Shown here: in pieces, positions 34,373 to 44,972 of the stretch
How positions within the stretch are numbered: the first letter of the stretch is position 1
Layout of the letters: each line of letters begins with the position of its first letter
From: Mytilisepta virgata
Lineage: Eukaryota; Mollusca; Bivalvia; Mytilida; Mytilidae
NCBI GenBank assembly: GCA_028015205.1
Contig: CM051518.1
Coordinates: forward strand, 35,616,001 to 35,680,000
Reading direction: 5' to 3'
DNA length: 64,000 nucleotides
Translations under genes and position numbers: made by a program
The notes under the pieces: model-generated
Seen by the model: only the letters and a program-made list of their open reading frames with translations
What the model was told of the DNA's origin: nothing
The model's database searches: none

Positions 34373-35722
34373 TAGAGGCTCTCAAGAGCCTGTATCGCTC
34401 ACCTGGATTTAACTTTTCACCTTGAGCAGACCTAAAAATTTAAGTGTTGCAGTCAATTTGGCTGGTTTTTCTATAGGATTCTATGTTAAACTAATTTCAG
34501 CTGTGGCAGTCATCTTGGTTGACTGTCCAGGTCATCGGATTCTAAAAGAGAACCATCTAAGGACCATTTCTGCTAAGTCTTGTTCCAACTGGCTAAGCGG
34601 TTTCAGACAAGAAGATTTTTAAATGACTTTTTCCTATAGGGTCCAATATTTAACAAAGGTTGGTGTGGTAGCCATCTTGGTTGACAATCCGGGTGATCAG
34701 ACAAATTTCTGAAAGAGGACCTCCGAAGGACCAATGCTGCCAAGTCTGGCTCCAATATGTCAAGTGGTTTCAGACAAGAAGATTTTTCAATGAATTTTTC
34801 CATAGGGCCCTATGTTAAATTAAATTCGAGTGTGGCGGCCATCTTGGTTGACAGTCTGGGTCATCGCACATAATTCTAAAAGAGGACCATCTAAGGACCA
34901 TTGCTACCAAGTCTAATTCTAATTGGCTTAGTGGTTTCAGACGAGAAGATTTTTGTTAAACTAAGTTCTGCTGTGGCGGCCATCTTGGTTCACAGTCCAC
35001 GAAATCAGACATATTTCTGAAAAAGGACCTCCTAAGGACCAATACTGCCAAGTCCTGCTCCAATATGTCAAGTGTTTAGAGACAAGAAGATTTTTCAATG
35101 AATTTTCCTATAGGGCCCTATATTAAACTAAGTTCGGTTGTGGCGGCCATCTTGGTTGACAGTCCGGGTCATCGGACACATCTCTGTAAGAGGACCATCT
35201 AAGGACCATTGCTGCCAAGTCTGGTTCCAATCGGTCAAGTGGTTTAAGACAAGAAGATTTTTCAATGAATTTTCCCATAGGGCCCTATGTTAAACTAAGT
35301 TCGGCTGTGGCGGCCATCTTGGTTAACAGTCCGGGTCATTGGACATATTTCTGAAAGAGAACCTCCTAAGAACCATTATTGCCAACTTTGGTTCCATCTG
35401 GCCTTGTAGTTTCATATAAGAAGATTTTTGAAATTCACCCCCTTTTTTTTCTATTTTTAGTAACAGCAGCCATGTCGGTTGGAAGTCGGGGATGCCAGAC
35501 ATAATTTTGGAAGGGGGCCACCCAAGGACTATTCCACCAAAGTTTTGTCTCAATTGGCCCAGTGGTTTGAGAGGAAAAGATCTTTAAAGGAAAGTTTACG
35601 TTGGATGCCGTCTTTAAAGAACAAAAACTCCTATAAGGGGTCAATCATTGATTTGGTTATGTTGACTTATTCATAGATCTTACTTTATGGAACATTTTTG
35701 CTGTTTACAATTTGTCTTATCT
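34373..35722 (+). mobile_element. Family A element (core type III), 3' end cut off by the next repeat
   Basis: The left end TAGAGGCTCTCAAGAGCCTG forms the H1 hairpin and is followed by TATCGCTCACCTGG. Six units of about 170-180 bp carry GGCGGCCATCTTGGTTGACA, GTCCGGGTCATCGGACA and CCCTATGTTAAACTAAGTTC. The right part has switched to core type I phrases (TTTTTGCTGTTTACAATTTG) and stops at CTTATCTATAA, where the family E element starts. No H2 hairpin remains. Confidence 0.72.
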
Positions 35723-35723
35723 A

Positions 35724-38105
35724 TAACAAGTAATAATTGTAACAGTGAACTGTTACTAAGTCTCCCAAACGAAGTTCCCCATCAGACCCCCCAATGGTAC
35801 TAAATGCTTCGTCTTGTCATAAGGAGTAATAATATATATGGTTATAGGGTGGGGATCTCAATGGTTTTCAAGATATTAAGTCTTTGTCATTTGAGGGTGT
35901 GGGCATGACCCCCTCAGACCCCCCTATAGTACCGAAGTCTTCCTCTAATCATCAGGATTAATAATATATATGGTTATAGGGTGGGGATCTCAATGGTTTT
36001 CAAGATATAAAGTATTTTGTCATTTGAGGGGGGCGGGGCAGGACCCCCTCATATCCCCCTTAGGTACCAAATCCTTCATCTTATCATAAGCAGTAATAAT
36101 ATATATGGTTATAGGGTGGGGATCTCAATGGTTTTCAAGATATAAAGTATTTTGTCATTTGAGGGGGGCGGGGCAGGACCCCCCTCAGACCCCCCTATAG
36201 TACCGAAGTCTTCGTCTAATCATCAGGAATAATAATATATATGGTTATAGGGTGGGGATCTCAATGGTTTTCAAGATATAAAGTATTTTGTCATTTGAGG
36301 GGGGCGGGGCAGGACCCCCTCATATCCCCCTTAGGTACCAAATCCTTCGTCTTGTCATAAGCAGTAATAATATATATGGTTATAGGGTGGGGATCTCAAT
36401 GGTTTTCAAGATATTAAGTCTTTTGTCATTTGAGGGGGTGGGGCATGACCCCCCTCAGACCCCCCTATAGTACCGAAGTCTTCGTCTAATCATCAGGAAT
36501 ATTAATATATATGGTTATAGGGTGGGGATCTCAATGGTTTTCAAGATATTAAGTCTTTTGTCATTTGAGGGGGCGTGGCATGACCCCCCCTCAGACCCCC
36601 CTATAGTACCGAAGTCTTCGTCTAATCACCAGGAGTAATAATATATATGGTTATAGGGTGGGGATCTCAATGGTTTTCAAGATATTAAGTCTTTTGTCAT
36701 TTGAGGGGTGGGACATGACCCCCCTCAGATCCCCCTATAGTACCGAAGTCTTCGTCTAATCATAAGCAGTAATAATATATATGGTTATAGGGTGGGGATC
36801 TCAATGGTTTTCAAGATATTAAGTCTTTTGTCATTTGAGGGGGTGGGGCATGACCCCCCTCAGACCCCCCTATAGGACCGAAGTCTTCGTCTAATCATCA
36901 GGAGTAATAATATATATGGTTACAGGGTAGGGATCTCAATGGTTTTCAAGACATAAAGTATTTTGTCATTTGAGGAGGGCGGGTTATGACCCCCCCTCAG
37001 ACCCCCCTATAGTACCGAAGTCTTCGTCTAATCATCAGGAGTAATAATATATAAGGTTGTAGGGTGGGGAACTCAATGGTTTTCAAGATATAAAGTATTT
37101 TGTCATTTGAGGAGGCAGAGCATGACCCCCTCAGACCCCCCTTAGGTACCAAATACTTCGTCTAATCATAAGCAGTAATAATATATATAGTTATAGGGTG
37201 GGGATCTCAATGGTTTTCAAGATATTAAGTCTTTTGTCATTTGAGGGGGTAGGGCATGACCCTCCTCAGACCCCCCCATAGTACCGAAGTCTTCGTCTAA
37301 TCATCAGGAGTAATAATATATATGGTTATAGGGTGGCGATCTCAATGGTTTTCAAGATATTAAGTCTTTTGTCATTTGAGGGGGTGGGGCATGACCCCCT
37401 CAGACCCCCTATAGTACCGCAGTCTTCGTCTAATCATCAGGAGTAATAATATATATGGTTATAGGGTGGGGATCTCAATGGTTTTCAAGATATTAAGTCT
37501 TTTGTCATTTGAGGGGTGGGGCATGACCCCCTCAGACCCCCTATAGTACCGAAGTCTTCGTCTAATCATCAGGAGTAATAATATATATGGTTATAGGGTG
37601 AGGATCTCAATGGTTTTCAAGATATAAAGTATTTTGTCATTTGAGGGGGCGGGACATGACCCCCTCAGACCCCCCTTAGGCCAAATCCTTCGTCTTATCA
37701 TAAGCAGTAATAATATATATGGTTATAGGGTAGGAATGTAAACTATTTTTGACCTATTCAAAAAATATCAATTTTTAACGTATTTGAAGGGGCGTGGCAC
37801 TGCCCCTGGGGCCCCCCTAAGACCCCCTTAGGTACCAACTCCTTCGTCTTATCATTAGCAGTAATAATATATATGGTTATTGGGTAGGAATGTAAACTAT
37901 TTTTGACCTATTCAAAAAATATCAATTTTTGAGGTATTTGAATGGGCGTGGCACTGCCCCTGGCGACCCCCTACATATGAAAAATGGTTAGGACCAACAT
38001 CTCATGGGGTACTATCATTGTGCAAAATTTGATTGAAATCGGTCAAGTATAAAGTACAAAAGTGCCCCGGACAAAGTTGGCGGCGCGAGAATAAAGAAGA
38101 AGAAT
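35724..38105 (+). repeat. ~135-bp tandem array within a hairpin-started element (family E)
   Basis: The element starts with a perfect hairpin, GTAACAGTGAACTGTTAC (35739-35756), followed by the motif AAGTCTCCCAAACGAAGT. About 16 units follow at a spacing of 131-136 bp, marked by GGTTATAGGGTGGGGATCTC, AATGGTTTTCAAGATAT and GTCATTTGAGGGGG. Units come in two types: one with CCCCCTATAGTACCGAAGTC and one with CCCCCTTAGGTACCAAATCC. The last two units are longer and carry AACTATTTTTGACCTATTC. A unique tail (CAAAGTTGGCGGCGCGAG) leads to AAGAAGAAG and stops where family F begins. No closing hairpin of its own is present. Confidence 0.85.
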
Positions 38106-38106
38106 A

Positions 38107-38358
38107 ACTAGAATTGCAATTGCGAGCAATAGCAGATGTCGCCCCTGGCAGCCATCTTGAAAATGGCGGCCATTTCGAAAAAAAAAGTATTGATTGCACA
38201 CCTTCACATAGTGATCTTACTTTCTGCCAAGTTTCATTCAATTCTATCCAGGCATCTCCGAGAACTAAGCCGGACATAAATCATTGGAAGAAAGAAAGAA
38301 TAATAACAAAGAAACGGAAGAATAACAATATGTCGCCGACTTTCGTCGGGGCGACATA
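38107..38358 (+). mobile_element. Minimal hairpin-ended element (family F), complete in ~250 bp
   Basis: H1 is ATTGC (38113-38117) with GCAAT (38126-38130). The motif ATGTCGCCCC follows at 38136-38145. The core is one unit with GCAGCCATCTTGAAAATGGC and GTTTCATTCAATTCTATCC, then a GAAAGAAAGAATAATAAC microsatellite. It closes with H2 at 38330-38357, arms ATGTCGCCGAC and GTCGGGGCGACAT. The left arm of H2 restates the motif. It is the smallest full example of the shared plan and has no coding capacity. Confidence 0.7.
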
Positions 38359-38359
38359 A

Positions 38360-38493
38360 TAATAACAAGTAATAATTGTAACAGTGAACTGTTACTAAGT
38401 CTCCCAAACGAAGTTCCCCATCAAACCCCCCTTAGGTACCAAATCCTTCGTCTTATCATAAGCAGTAATAATATATATGGTTATAGGGTAGGA
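38360..38493 (+). repeat. Second family E element, left part, split by the LINE
   Basis: The start (ACAAGTAATAATT, the hairpin GTAACAGTGAACTGTTAC at 38378-38395 and AAGTCTCCCAAACGAAG) is identical to the one at 35726. It breaks at GGTTATAGGGTAGGA and resumes at 44554. Confidence 0.85.
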
Positions 38494-38501
38494 TTTTCGG
38501 T

Positions 38502-38513
38502 AAGATGGCCGCC
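38502..38513 (+). promoter_or_regulatory. YY1-type site at the LINE 5' end
   Basis: AAGATGGCCGCC starts 9 bases into the element. Human L1 has a YY1 site (CAAGATGGCCG) at nearly the same place, where it helps fix the transcription start. The match is direct; its use here is inference. Confidence 0.5.
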
Positions 38514-38758
38514 GAGTTAGTAGTCAGCTGATTTTCAGCTCCTCAGATTTTGGCAATTTATGTTGGATTAACAGAGATTTATGCATTACAATTTACATCA
38601 TCATGTTCAGAAGAAAATGTGCTTTCTAGAGAACCAGTTTTTGAGGATTTTTGCTTAGATACAAAAAAGTGCATTTACAGCCACAATTATTTTTGGATAT
38701 TATTTTGTACAAGTGATTTGTATTCATTGTGTTGTTAAACTTTCATACACTTTGAAAG

Positions 38759-39712
38759 ATGCCTGGAGACAAAACTAAGCCTCATGTACAAACTTTGCTG
38801 GCAGCCAAGAAAAACCAACAAAGTAATAATGAGTCAACAAAAGAGAAACCTTCTAAACAGAAAAGGACTCATTCAGATGTGGCTGACGACAGTATTGACA
38901 GTACTACTGTTGATTTAACAAGTATTCACTCTGATCTAGTGGAAATTAAAAAGTCCCTTCAGGGCACTGTGACCAAAACAGACTTGGACAGCTCAATGAG
39001 TAATCTGGTCAAACAAAAGGACTTAAAAGACCTTGTTACTAACATAGTACAGCAATTATTACTGTCATTCAAAGAGGATATGACCAAAGAATTTGAGAAA
39101 AAATTGAGAGAACGAACTGGCAAGCTGCATGACAAACTTGATGGATTGGCTATTGAGAATGAAGATCTCCGTGAGAGAATCAGAGCCAAAGATAGGACGA
39201 TTGAGTCACTGGAAGAGAAAGTTTCTGACTTGGAAAATAGATCCACTGAGGCACTTAGGCTTGCAAACTATAATGAACAATATTCCAGAAAACACAACAT
39301 AAGAATTCTGAACTACGAGGAGAAAGAGGAGGAAAATTTGTGTGAGGACTTTATCAAGCTTGTGAAAGACGACTTAGGTGTAATTGTTAAGCCAGAGGAG
39401 ATAACAGCCATTCACAGAATTCCTGGTAAAGAGGGCTTCAGTAAACCAGTGATTGTGAAAGTGAAAAACACGGAAGTGAAGTCAAGAATTATGCGAAAAA
39501 GGAAAGACTTGAAAGATGACATGAAATTCTATGATGATATTACGCAAAGGAATTTGGGACTCATGTCAAGATTGAAAAACAGTAAACGATTTGAAAGTGT
39601 TTGGTTTTTTAATGACAGCGTATATGGAAAAACAGAGGATGGTGTAAGATGTAAATTTGACATTTTTGACAATATTGCTGAAAAACTGAAACATAAAGGT
39701 AGGAAACATTAA
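38759..39712 (+). CDS. LINE ORF1 protein, coiled-coil RNA-binding chaperone
   Basis: ORF1p of L1-type LINEs forms trimers through a coiled coil, coats the element's RNA and helps reverse transcription. This 317-residue protein begins after a short UTR with GATGCCTGG context. Residues 1-45 are basic and disordered (KPHVQTLLAAKKNQQSN). Residues about 55-95 hold a first amphipathic stretch with SIHSDLVEIKKSL. Residues about 105-165 are a heptad-rich coiled coil (ENEDLRERIRAKDRTIESLE). From about 178 comes the RRM-like domain, opening YSRKHNIRILNYEE, the usual R-x-N-I-R-I strand. The C-terminal domain follows (IHRIPGKEGFSKPVIVKV, RKRKDLKDDMKFYDDITQRN). The length is close to human ORF1p. No internal stop is present. 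ORF1 and ORF2 are both on the plus strand of one transcription unit. Confidence 0.88.
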   Translation: MPGDKTKPHVQTLLAAKKNQQSNNESTKEKPSKQKRTHSDVADDSIDSTTVDLTSIHSDLVEIKKSLQGTVTKTDLDSSMSNLVKQKDLKDLVTNIVQQLLLSFKEDMTKEFEKKLRERTGKLHDKLDGLAIENEDLRERIRAKDRTIESLEEKVSDLENRSTEALRLANYNEQYSRKHNIRILNYEEKEEENLCEDFIKLVKDDLGVIVKPEEITAIHRIPGKEGFSKPVIVKVKNTEVKSRIMRKRKDLKDDMKFYDDITQRNLGLMSRLKNSKRFESVWFFNDSVYGKTEDGVRCKFDIFDNIAEKLKHKGRKH

Positions 39713-40434
39713 TTTTGTTTAAAACTGATAATTTCATTTAAAGAGTTTTGTAAACCTTACATTGAATTATATCACTGGTATTTAAATTTTTTTTTTTTAT
39801 TAAGATGTGAAAGTATTGTCTATTTCTAGGGATCTTGAAGGGAAATAACTCAATTTTTTCTTTGGTTTTATTTGATTTAATATTTCATAGGTAATTATTT
39901 ACCTATATATTATGTAAAGCAGCACCAAATATCTGTCTGTTTTCTGATTAATATTTTATTTTGTAAAATAGTAAATTTACTAAAGAGTCTAACGATATAA
40001 AATGATTCAAAGTACAATATGAAAAATGGAAAAAAGACAAACAGCTTTAATTGTGATGGAATATTTTGTAATTATTTCAATATATTCCCTGGTAAAACTA
40101 AAGTTGATTACCTTTTGTGTTGAGAACTTTTCTCCATATTTTTACCAATTTCTCCTCAAATTTAAAAGTAAATTACTAGTCTTAATATTTTTCTCAATAA
40201 TTGTGTACTGTTATATGATATGACTTGTAAATTTTATTTTTGCCATACTGAGACAAAAAATTGAATTGTTAACTTATAATGAAATCATTAGGAAGTCATC
40301 TTTTGTATGTTTGTGAATGTGTGTATGTGAGGATACCTGTAACTGTTGATTGTCTGACTTGCATTGTATTTTTTTTTTTTTCTTTTTTCTTTGTTTCTCT
40401 GTTTCATATTTACTTTAATTATTCATGAGTAACA
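39713..40434 (+). other. LINE inter-ORF spacer
   Basis: 722 bp without a supported frame, long compared with the 63 bp of human L1. It contains poly-T runs at about 39789-39800 and 40370-40382. Confidence 0.7.
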
Positions 40435-43400
40435 ATGACAAATAGTATAACTGTATTATCTATGAATGTAAGGGGATTATCTTCTAACTCAAAAAAAAGG
40501 GCTGACGTTTTTCATTGGGCAAAGGGAAAGGAAACATCAATAGTTTGTTTTCAAGAGACACACACTACTAAGGAGGTGGAAAAAATGTGGGAGGATGAGT
40601 GGGGTTATAAATGTTTTTTTAGTCATCATAATAGTAGAAGTGCAGGTGTAAGTATTATGTTTAAACCTGGGTTTGATTTTAAGGTCCATGATTCTATCTG
40701 TGATGAAAATGGCCGTTACATTATACTAGACCTTAGTTTATTTGAGCACAGATTAACTTTTGTTTCTCTTTATGGTCTAAATACTGATGAACCTCAATTT
40801 TTTGATGAAATATTTAATCAACTTTCAAATTTTTCTAACAGCAGTATATTACTGTGTGGTGATTGGAATGTAGTCCAAGATTACACTTTAGACACATATA
40901 ATATTGTTCATAATAGAAACCAAAATTGTAGGAAAAAACTTGAGGATTACACTGAATCTTTTGAGTTGGTTGATCCTTGGAGAGTTTGTTTTCCAGATTC
41001 AAGAAAGTATACATGGCGACAATGCTCTCCCATCAAGCAAAGTCGTCTTGACTACTTTCTTGTATCTGAAGATATATTCTCCTTAATGAAAACTGTTAAA
41101 ATTATTCCTGGATATAAAACTGATCATTCTGCCATTGTTTTCTCTTTTTCACCATGTCTAGCTAAAAGAGGGAAAGGGTATTGGAAGTTTAATTCTCAAT
41201 TATTACATGATATGGAATATATTGATCTTGTTAAAAAATGTATTAGGGAAACAGTTTCAGAATATTATGTTGGAGGTGACACAGAAAATTTTCTTGAAGT
41301 CAATTTGCATTGTAACGATCAACAGTTTTTTGAAATTTTGAAGATGAAAATTAGAAGCACTTCTATTTCGTATAGTATAAACAAGTCTAGAAAAGAAAAG
41401 GAAAACATCAAGACATTAGAAAAAGATATTCAAATTTTGGAAAATTCTATGAACATCAATCCCGATGAGACTATACTAGCTTCACTGAATCTAAAAAAAT
41501 TAGAGCTAGAAAATTATAGAGAACATATGGTGGATGGTTTATTGTTAAGATCTAGGGCAAATTGGCATGAATATGGTGAGAAGTGTACCAAGTACTTTTG
41601 TAAACTTGAGAAAAAAAATTATATTTACAAAACTATATCTGAACTCATTGATGATACAGGTAAACATTTATCAATCCAATCTGATATTTTACACGAACAA
41701 GCTGCTTTTTATAAGAAATTATATTCTACTAGAAAGTTGGAAATTAATACAGAAACCTTTTTTAACCATGAAATACATTTAAATGATGATCAAAAAGAAT
41801 CATGTGAAGGTAATTTGACATATAGTGAGTGTGGTGAGGCATTAAAAGTTATGAAAAACGGGAAAAGCCCAGGGTCCGATGGGTTCACAGTAGAGTTTTA
41901 CAAGTTTTTTTGGAAAGATATTGGTCCATTTCTATTTCGTTCTTTACACTTTGGGTATGAATGTGGTAACTTATCTGACTTTCAATATCAGGGAGTTATC
42001 ACATGCATACCCAAAGAAGATAAAGATCGAAGATACTTAAATAATTGGCGTCCAATTAGCTTACTAAATACAGATACAAAGATTGCTTCTGCAGCTGTAG
42101 CAAATAGATTAAAACCTATTCTTCCAGATATTGTAAGTGATACACAAAAAGGCTTCATGAAGGATAGATTCATGGGTGAAAACACACGTTTACTTTATGA
42201 TCTGATGCATTATTTAGAATCCAAAAATATGACAGGTTTATTGTTGCTTGTTGATTTTGAGAAAGCTTTTGATTCTATTGAATGGGAATTTCTCATTAAA
42301 GCTCTCAAAAGTTTTAATTTTGGTCCATCAATATGTAAGTGGTTTGAAATCTTTTATTCTAAAGCCAAGAGTTGTGTTATAAATAATGGCCATTTATCAG
42401 AATTTTTTAACCTTAGTCGTGGATGTAGACAAGGAGATCCATTATCCCCTTACTTGTTTATCATTGGAGTAGAGTTATTAGCTATAGAGCTTAAATCAAA
42501 TCCAAATATATGTGGTGTGGTTATTGAGGGTACGGAACCTCTTATTAGTCAGTATGCTGACGACACTTTTCTTATGTTGGATGGTAGTGAAGTATCTTTG
42601 AGAGAGTCTTTAAATTGTTTTGAATCCTTTTATAAAGTCTCAGGTTTAAAAATTAATAGATCAAAGACAAAGGCAGTTTGGATAGGAAGTAAACGGTATT
42701 CTGATCATATTTTATGTCCTGATTTTAATCTTCATTGGTCAAATTCAGATTTCAAAGTGTTAGGTATACAATTTTCTCTTGAATTGGATAAAATCACTGA
42801 CATTAATTTTTCCAAAAAGATTAAGGAAGTTACTATGATACTAAAAAGTTGGCAACATAGAAAACTTTCTCTACTTGGAAAGGTTACTGTAATTAAATCA
42901 TTAGCTCTGTCTAAATTAGTTCATCTTCTGACCTCTTTACCAGATTTGAATCAGCAAAAATTCAATGAGTTAAATACTTTATTCTACAATTTCATATGGA
43001 ATGGGAAATCAGAGAGAATTAAGCGTAATACTTTGATTGGGGATGTTATACAAGGAGGTCTTAAGATGGTACATATACAATCTTTTTGTTCCTATTTAAA
43101 AATAAGTTGGATAAAAAGATGTATTGAAAATATCGATGGATCGTGGCAGAAAATATTATTATTATGTAATCTTCAGTGTTTTGGTGGTGCAAGGGTTTTC
43201 TCCCTTCAGAAGGATAAAATCAGAGAAATAGGTTTGCAAGTTAAAAATCCTTTTTGGAGAGATGTTTTGTTAAGTTTCAGTATAGCTAAACCGCAAATGA
43301 AAATATGTATGAGAGAAGCTTTGCAGTCAGATATTTTAAATTTCATTCATGTAGAGGATTTTCCTTATTACATAGAATGGAAACAACATAATGTACAATA

Positions 43401-44211
43401 TTTATACAATCTTATTGATCCAGAAACTAAACTTTTTTTTACATTTGAAGCAATTAAAAATAGACAGATTACAAATAATTTTTTAAGGTACTATAGTCTC
43501 ATTTCAAAGGTGCCAAGATGGGTAAAAGATTGTATCAAAGAAAATTCTGAAAATTTTTGTTTTAACAGTTTTATACCTGAGGATAATTTCTTGGATTCGA
43601 TAAAACACCATAAAAAATTAAAATTTATTTATAGAAATTTGATTAATGAAATTTTTGTGTTACCATCAGTAAAATTTTTAAAGTGGGAAGATAAGATTGG
43701 AAGTGATATTCCAGATTGGTCATGTTATTTCAAAATTCTGTGGAGATGTTGTAAAAGTACATATTTAAAAAACTTTCAATATAAACTACTCCACAGAATT
43801 ATTCCCACTAATAAATTTCTATTTTTAATTAATTTGAAAGAAACAAAGTATTGTACTTTTTGTAAGACTGAAGAGGAATCCATAGAACATTTATTTTATG
43901 ACTGTAACAAAACATACACCTTTTGGCAACAATTCAGTAATTGTGTGAGATTGTTTTTTGTAGATTTTGAGCTGAACAAGAAAAACATATTACTTGGTTC
44001 ACAAGAATACAGTCTTTTCTTGAATTTACTGGTAGTTATTGCAAAAAAATATATCTATAGTTGTAAACTTAGTGAAAAAGTACCCAATATTAAAGAACTG
44101 GAAATGAAAATAAAATATTATTATTCTTTAGAGAAATATGTTGCAATTAAAAATAATAAATCTATAGCTTTTGATAAATACTGGTCCCCCTTACAGCAGA
44201 TTTTTCCATAG
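40435..44211 (+). CDS. LINE ORF2 protein: AP endonuclease, reverse transcriptase, C-terminal zinc knuckle
   Basis: ORF2p nicks target DNA and primes reverse transcription from the nick. The 1258-residue frame is intact. Endonuclease residues are all visible: Asn11 (NVRGL), Glu41 (QETH), Asp143 and Asn145 (GDWN), Arg204-Asp206 (SRLDYFLVS), Asp230-His231 (TDHSAI). RT follows with GKSPGSDGFTVEFYKFFW, NWRPISLLNTDTKI, catalytic Asp607 in VDFEKAFDS, GCRQGDPLSP at 663, and YADD at 707-710. A C-terminal CCHC knuckle has Cys1140, Cys1143, His1152 and Cys1157 (CTFCKTEEESIEHLFYDC). Human L1 ORF2p is similar in length. The order and knuckle fit the L1/Tx1 group. A six-codon uORF (ATG at 40425, stop at 40445) overlaps the start codon, and a T-rich run precedes it, so translation may depend on reinitiation or internal entry. 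Codon use is AT-biased like the rest of the window. Confidence 0.95.
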   Translation: MTNSITVLSMNVRGLSSNSKKRADVFHWAKGKETSIVCFQETHTTKEVEKMWEDEWGYKCFFSHHNSRSAGVSIMFKPGFDFKVHDSICDENGRYIILDLSLFEHRLTFVSLYGLNTDEPQFFDEIFNQLSNFSNSSILLCGDWNVVQDYTLDTYNIVHNRNQNCRKKLEDYTESFELVDPWRVCFPDSRKYTWRQCSPIKQSRLDYFLVSEDIFSLMKTVKIIPGYKTDHSAIVFSFSPCLAKRGKGYWKFNSQLLHDMEYIDLVKKCIRETVSEYYVGGDTENFLEVNLHCNDQQFFEILKMKIRSTSISYSINKSRKEKENIKTLEKDIQILENSMNINPDETILASLNLKKLELENYREHMVDGLLLRSRANWHEYGEKCTKYFCKLEKKNYIYKTISELIDDTGKHLSIQSDILHEQAAFYKKLYSTRKLEINTETFFNHEIHLNDDQKESCEGNLTYSECGEALKVMKNGKSPGSDGFTVEFYKFFWKDIGPFLFRSLHFGYECGNLSDFQYQGVITCIPKEDKDRRYLNNWRPISLLNTDTKIASAAVANRLKPILPDIVSDTQKGFMKDRFMGENTRLLYDLMHYLESKNMTGLLLLVDFEKAFDSIEWEFLIKALKSFNFGPSICKWFEIFYSKAKSCVINNGHLSEFFNLSRGCRQGDPLSPYLFIIGVELLAIELKSNPNICGVVIEGTEPLISQYADDTFLMLDGSEVSLRESLNCFESFYKVSGLKINRSKTKAVWIGSKRYSDHILCPDFNLHWSNSDFKVLGIQFSLELDKITDINFSKKIKEVTMILKSWQHRKLSLLGKVTVIKSLALSKLVHLLTSLPDLNQQKFNELNTLFYNFIWNGKSERIKRNTLIGDVIQGGLKMVHIQSFCSYLKISWIKRCIENIDGSWQKILLLCNLQCFGGARVFSLQKDKIREIGLQVKNPFWRDVLLSFSIAKPQMKICMREALQSDILNFIHVEDFPYYIEWKQHNVQYLYNLIDPETKLFFTFEAIKNRQITNNFLRYYSLISKVPRWVKDCIKENSENFCFNSFIPEDNFLDSIKHHKKLKFIYRNLINEIFVLPSVKFLKWEDKIGSDIPDWSCYFKILWRCCKSTYLKNFQYKLLHRIIPTNKFLFLINLKETKYCTFCKTEEESIEHLFYDCNKTYTFWQQFSNCVRLFFVDFELNKKNILLGSQEYSLFLNLLVVIAKKYIYSCKLSEKVPNIKELEMKIKYYYSLEKYVAIKNNKSIAFDKYWSPLQQIFP

Positions 44212-44553
44212 TTTTTGTTTTATTATTCCTAATTAAAAAAAAAAAAGAGAATGCAGTATTGCAAGTCAGACAGTCTACAGGTACAGGTATCTAGACAGGG
44301 AGCGAGTGATTCAGAGGAAGCAAGTGAGTGTGAATGTTTCTTTATTTTTATTTTTTTTTAATTCTTTTTTTTCTCAGATTGATGTTTTTTGTGTATTATT
44401 ATATTTATTTATATACCACATAAAGTAGTCAGATGCAGTTCCTTTTGTAAATTTTTTGAATGTGTACATAAACCCTGTTACATCCTAGTCAGGTGATGAT
44501 GTAAGGGTAAGTGTAAAAACCTGACTATGAAAAACAAATAAAATATAAAAAAA

Positions 44554-44972
44554 AGGAATGTAAACTATTTTTTGACCTATTCAAAAAATATCAATTTTTG
44601 AGGTATTTGAAGGGGCATGGCACTGCCCCTGGGGCCCCCTACACTTGAAAAATGGTTAGGACCAACATCTCATGGGGTACTATCATTGTGCAAAATTTGA
44701 TTGAAATCGGCCAAGTATAAAGTACAAAAGTGCCCCGGACAAAGTTGGCGGCGCGAGAAAGAAGAAGAAGAAGAGTTTTTCAAAATGGCCGCCAAACGTC
44801 TCTAACCGATCGCGATTTTTTTTCATCAGTTTGTTCTTCTAATTGTACTTTACAAACCTACGAAGTTTAATGAAATTCTATCATACAGTTTTTGAGATAT
44901 AAACGTTTTAAATTTTCGGAGGGTACAGATCTTTGAATGGCGGCCATCTTGAAAATGGCGGCCATTTCGAAA
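44554..44972 (+). repeat. Second family E element, right part
   Basis: It continues the unit cut at 38493: GGAATGTAAACTATTTTTTG, GCCCCTGGGGCCCCCTACAC, CAAAGTTGGCGGCGCGAGAA and (AAG)n. From about 44775 a different single unit follows (CAAAATGGCCGCC, ATGGCGGCCATCTTGAAAAT), cut by the next family A element. Confidence 0.8.

Larger units (their letters stand above)
38494..44553 (+). mobile_element. Full-length L1/Tx1-type LINE, both ORFs open
   Basis: The element is about 6.06 kb: a 265-bp 5' UTR, ORF1 (38759-39712), a 722-bp spacer, ORF2 (40435-44211) and a 340-bp 3' UTR ending in a short A-rich tail (AATAAAATATAAAAAAAA). The insertion point is exact. Unbroken family E units nearby read TTATAGGGTAGGAATGTAAA, whereas here TAGGGTAGGA stops at 38493 and AGGAATGTAAAC resumes at 44554. 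The target duplication is therefore only AGGA (3-4 bp, ambiguous with the A tail). Open ORFs, an intact 5' end and a clean junction indicate a young and possibly still active copy. The coding strand is plus, opposite to the ankyrin gene. Confidence 0.9.
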
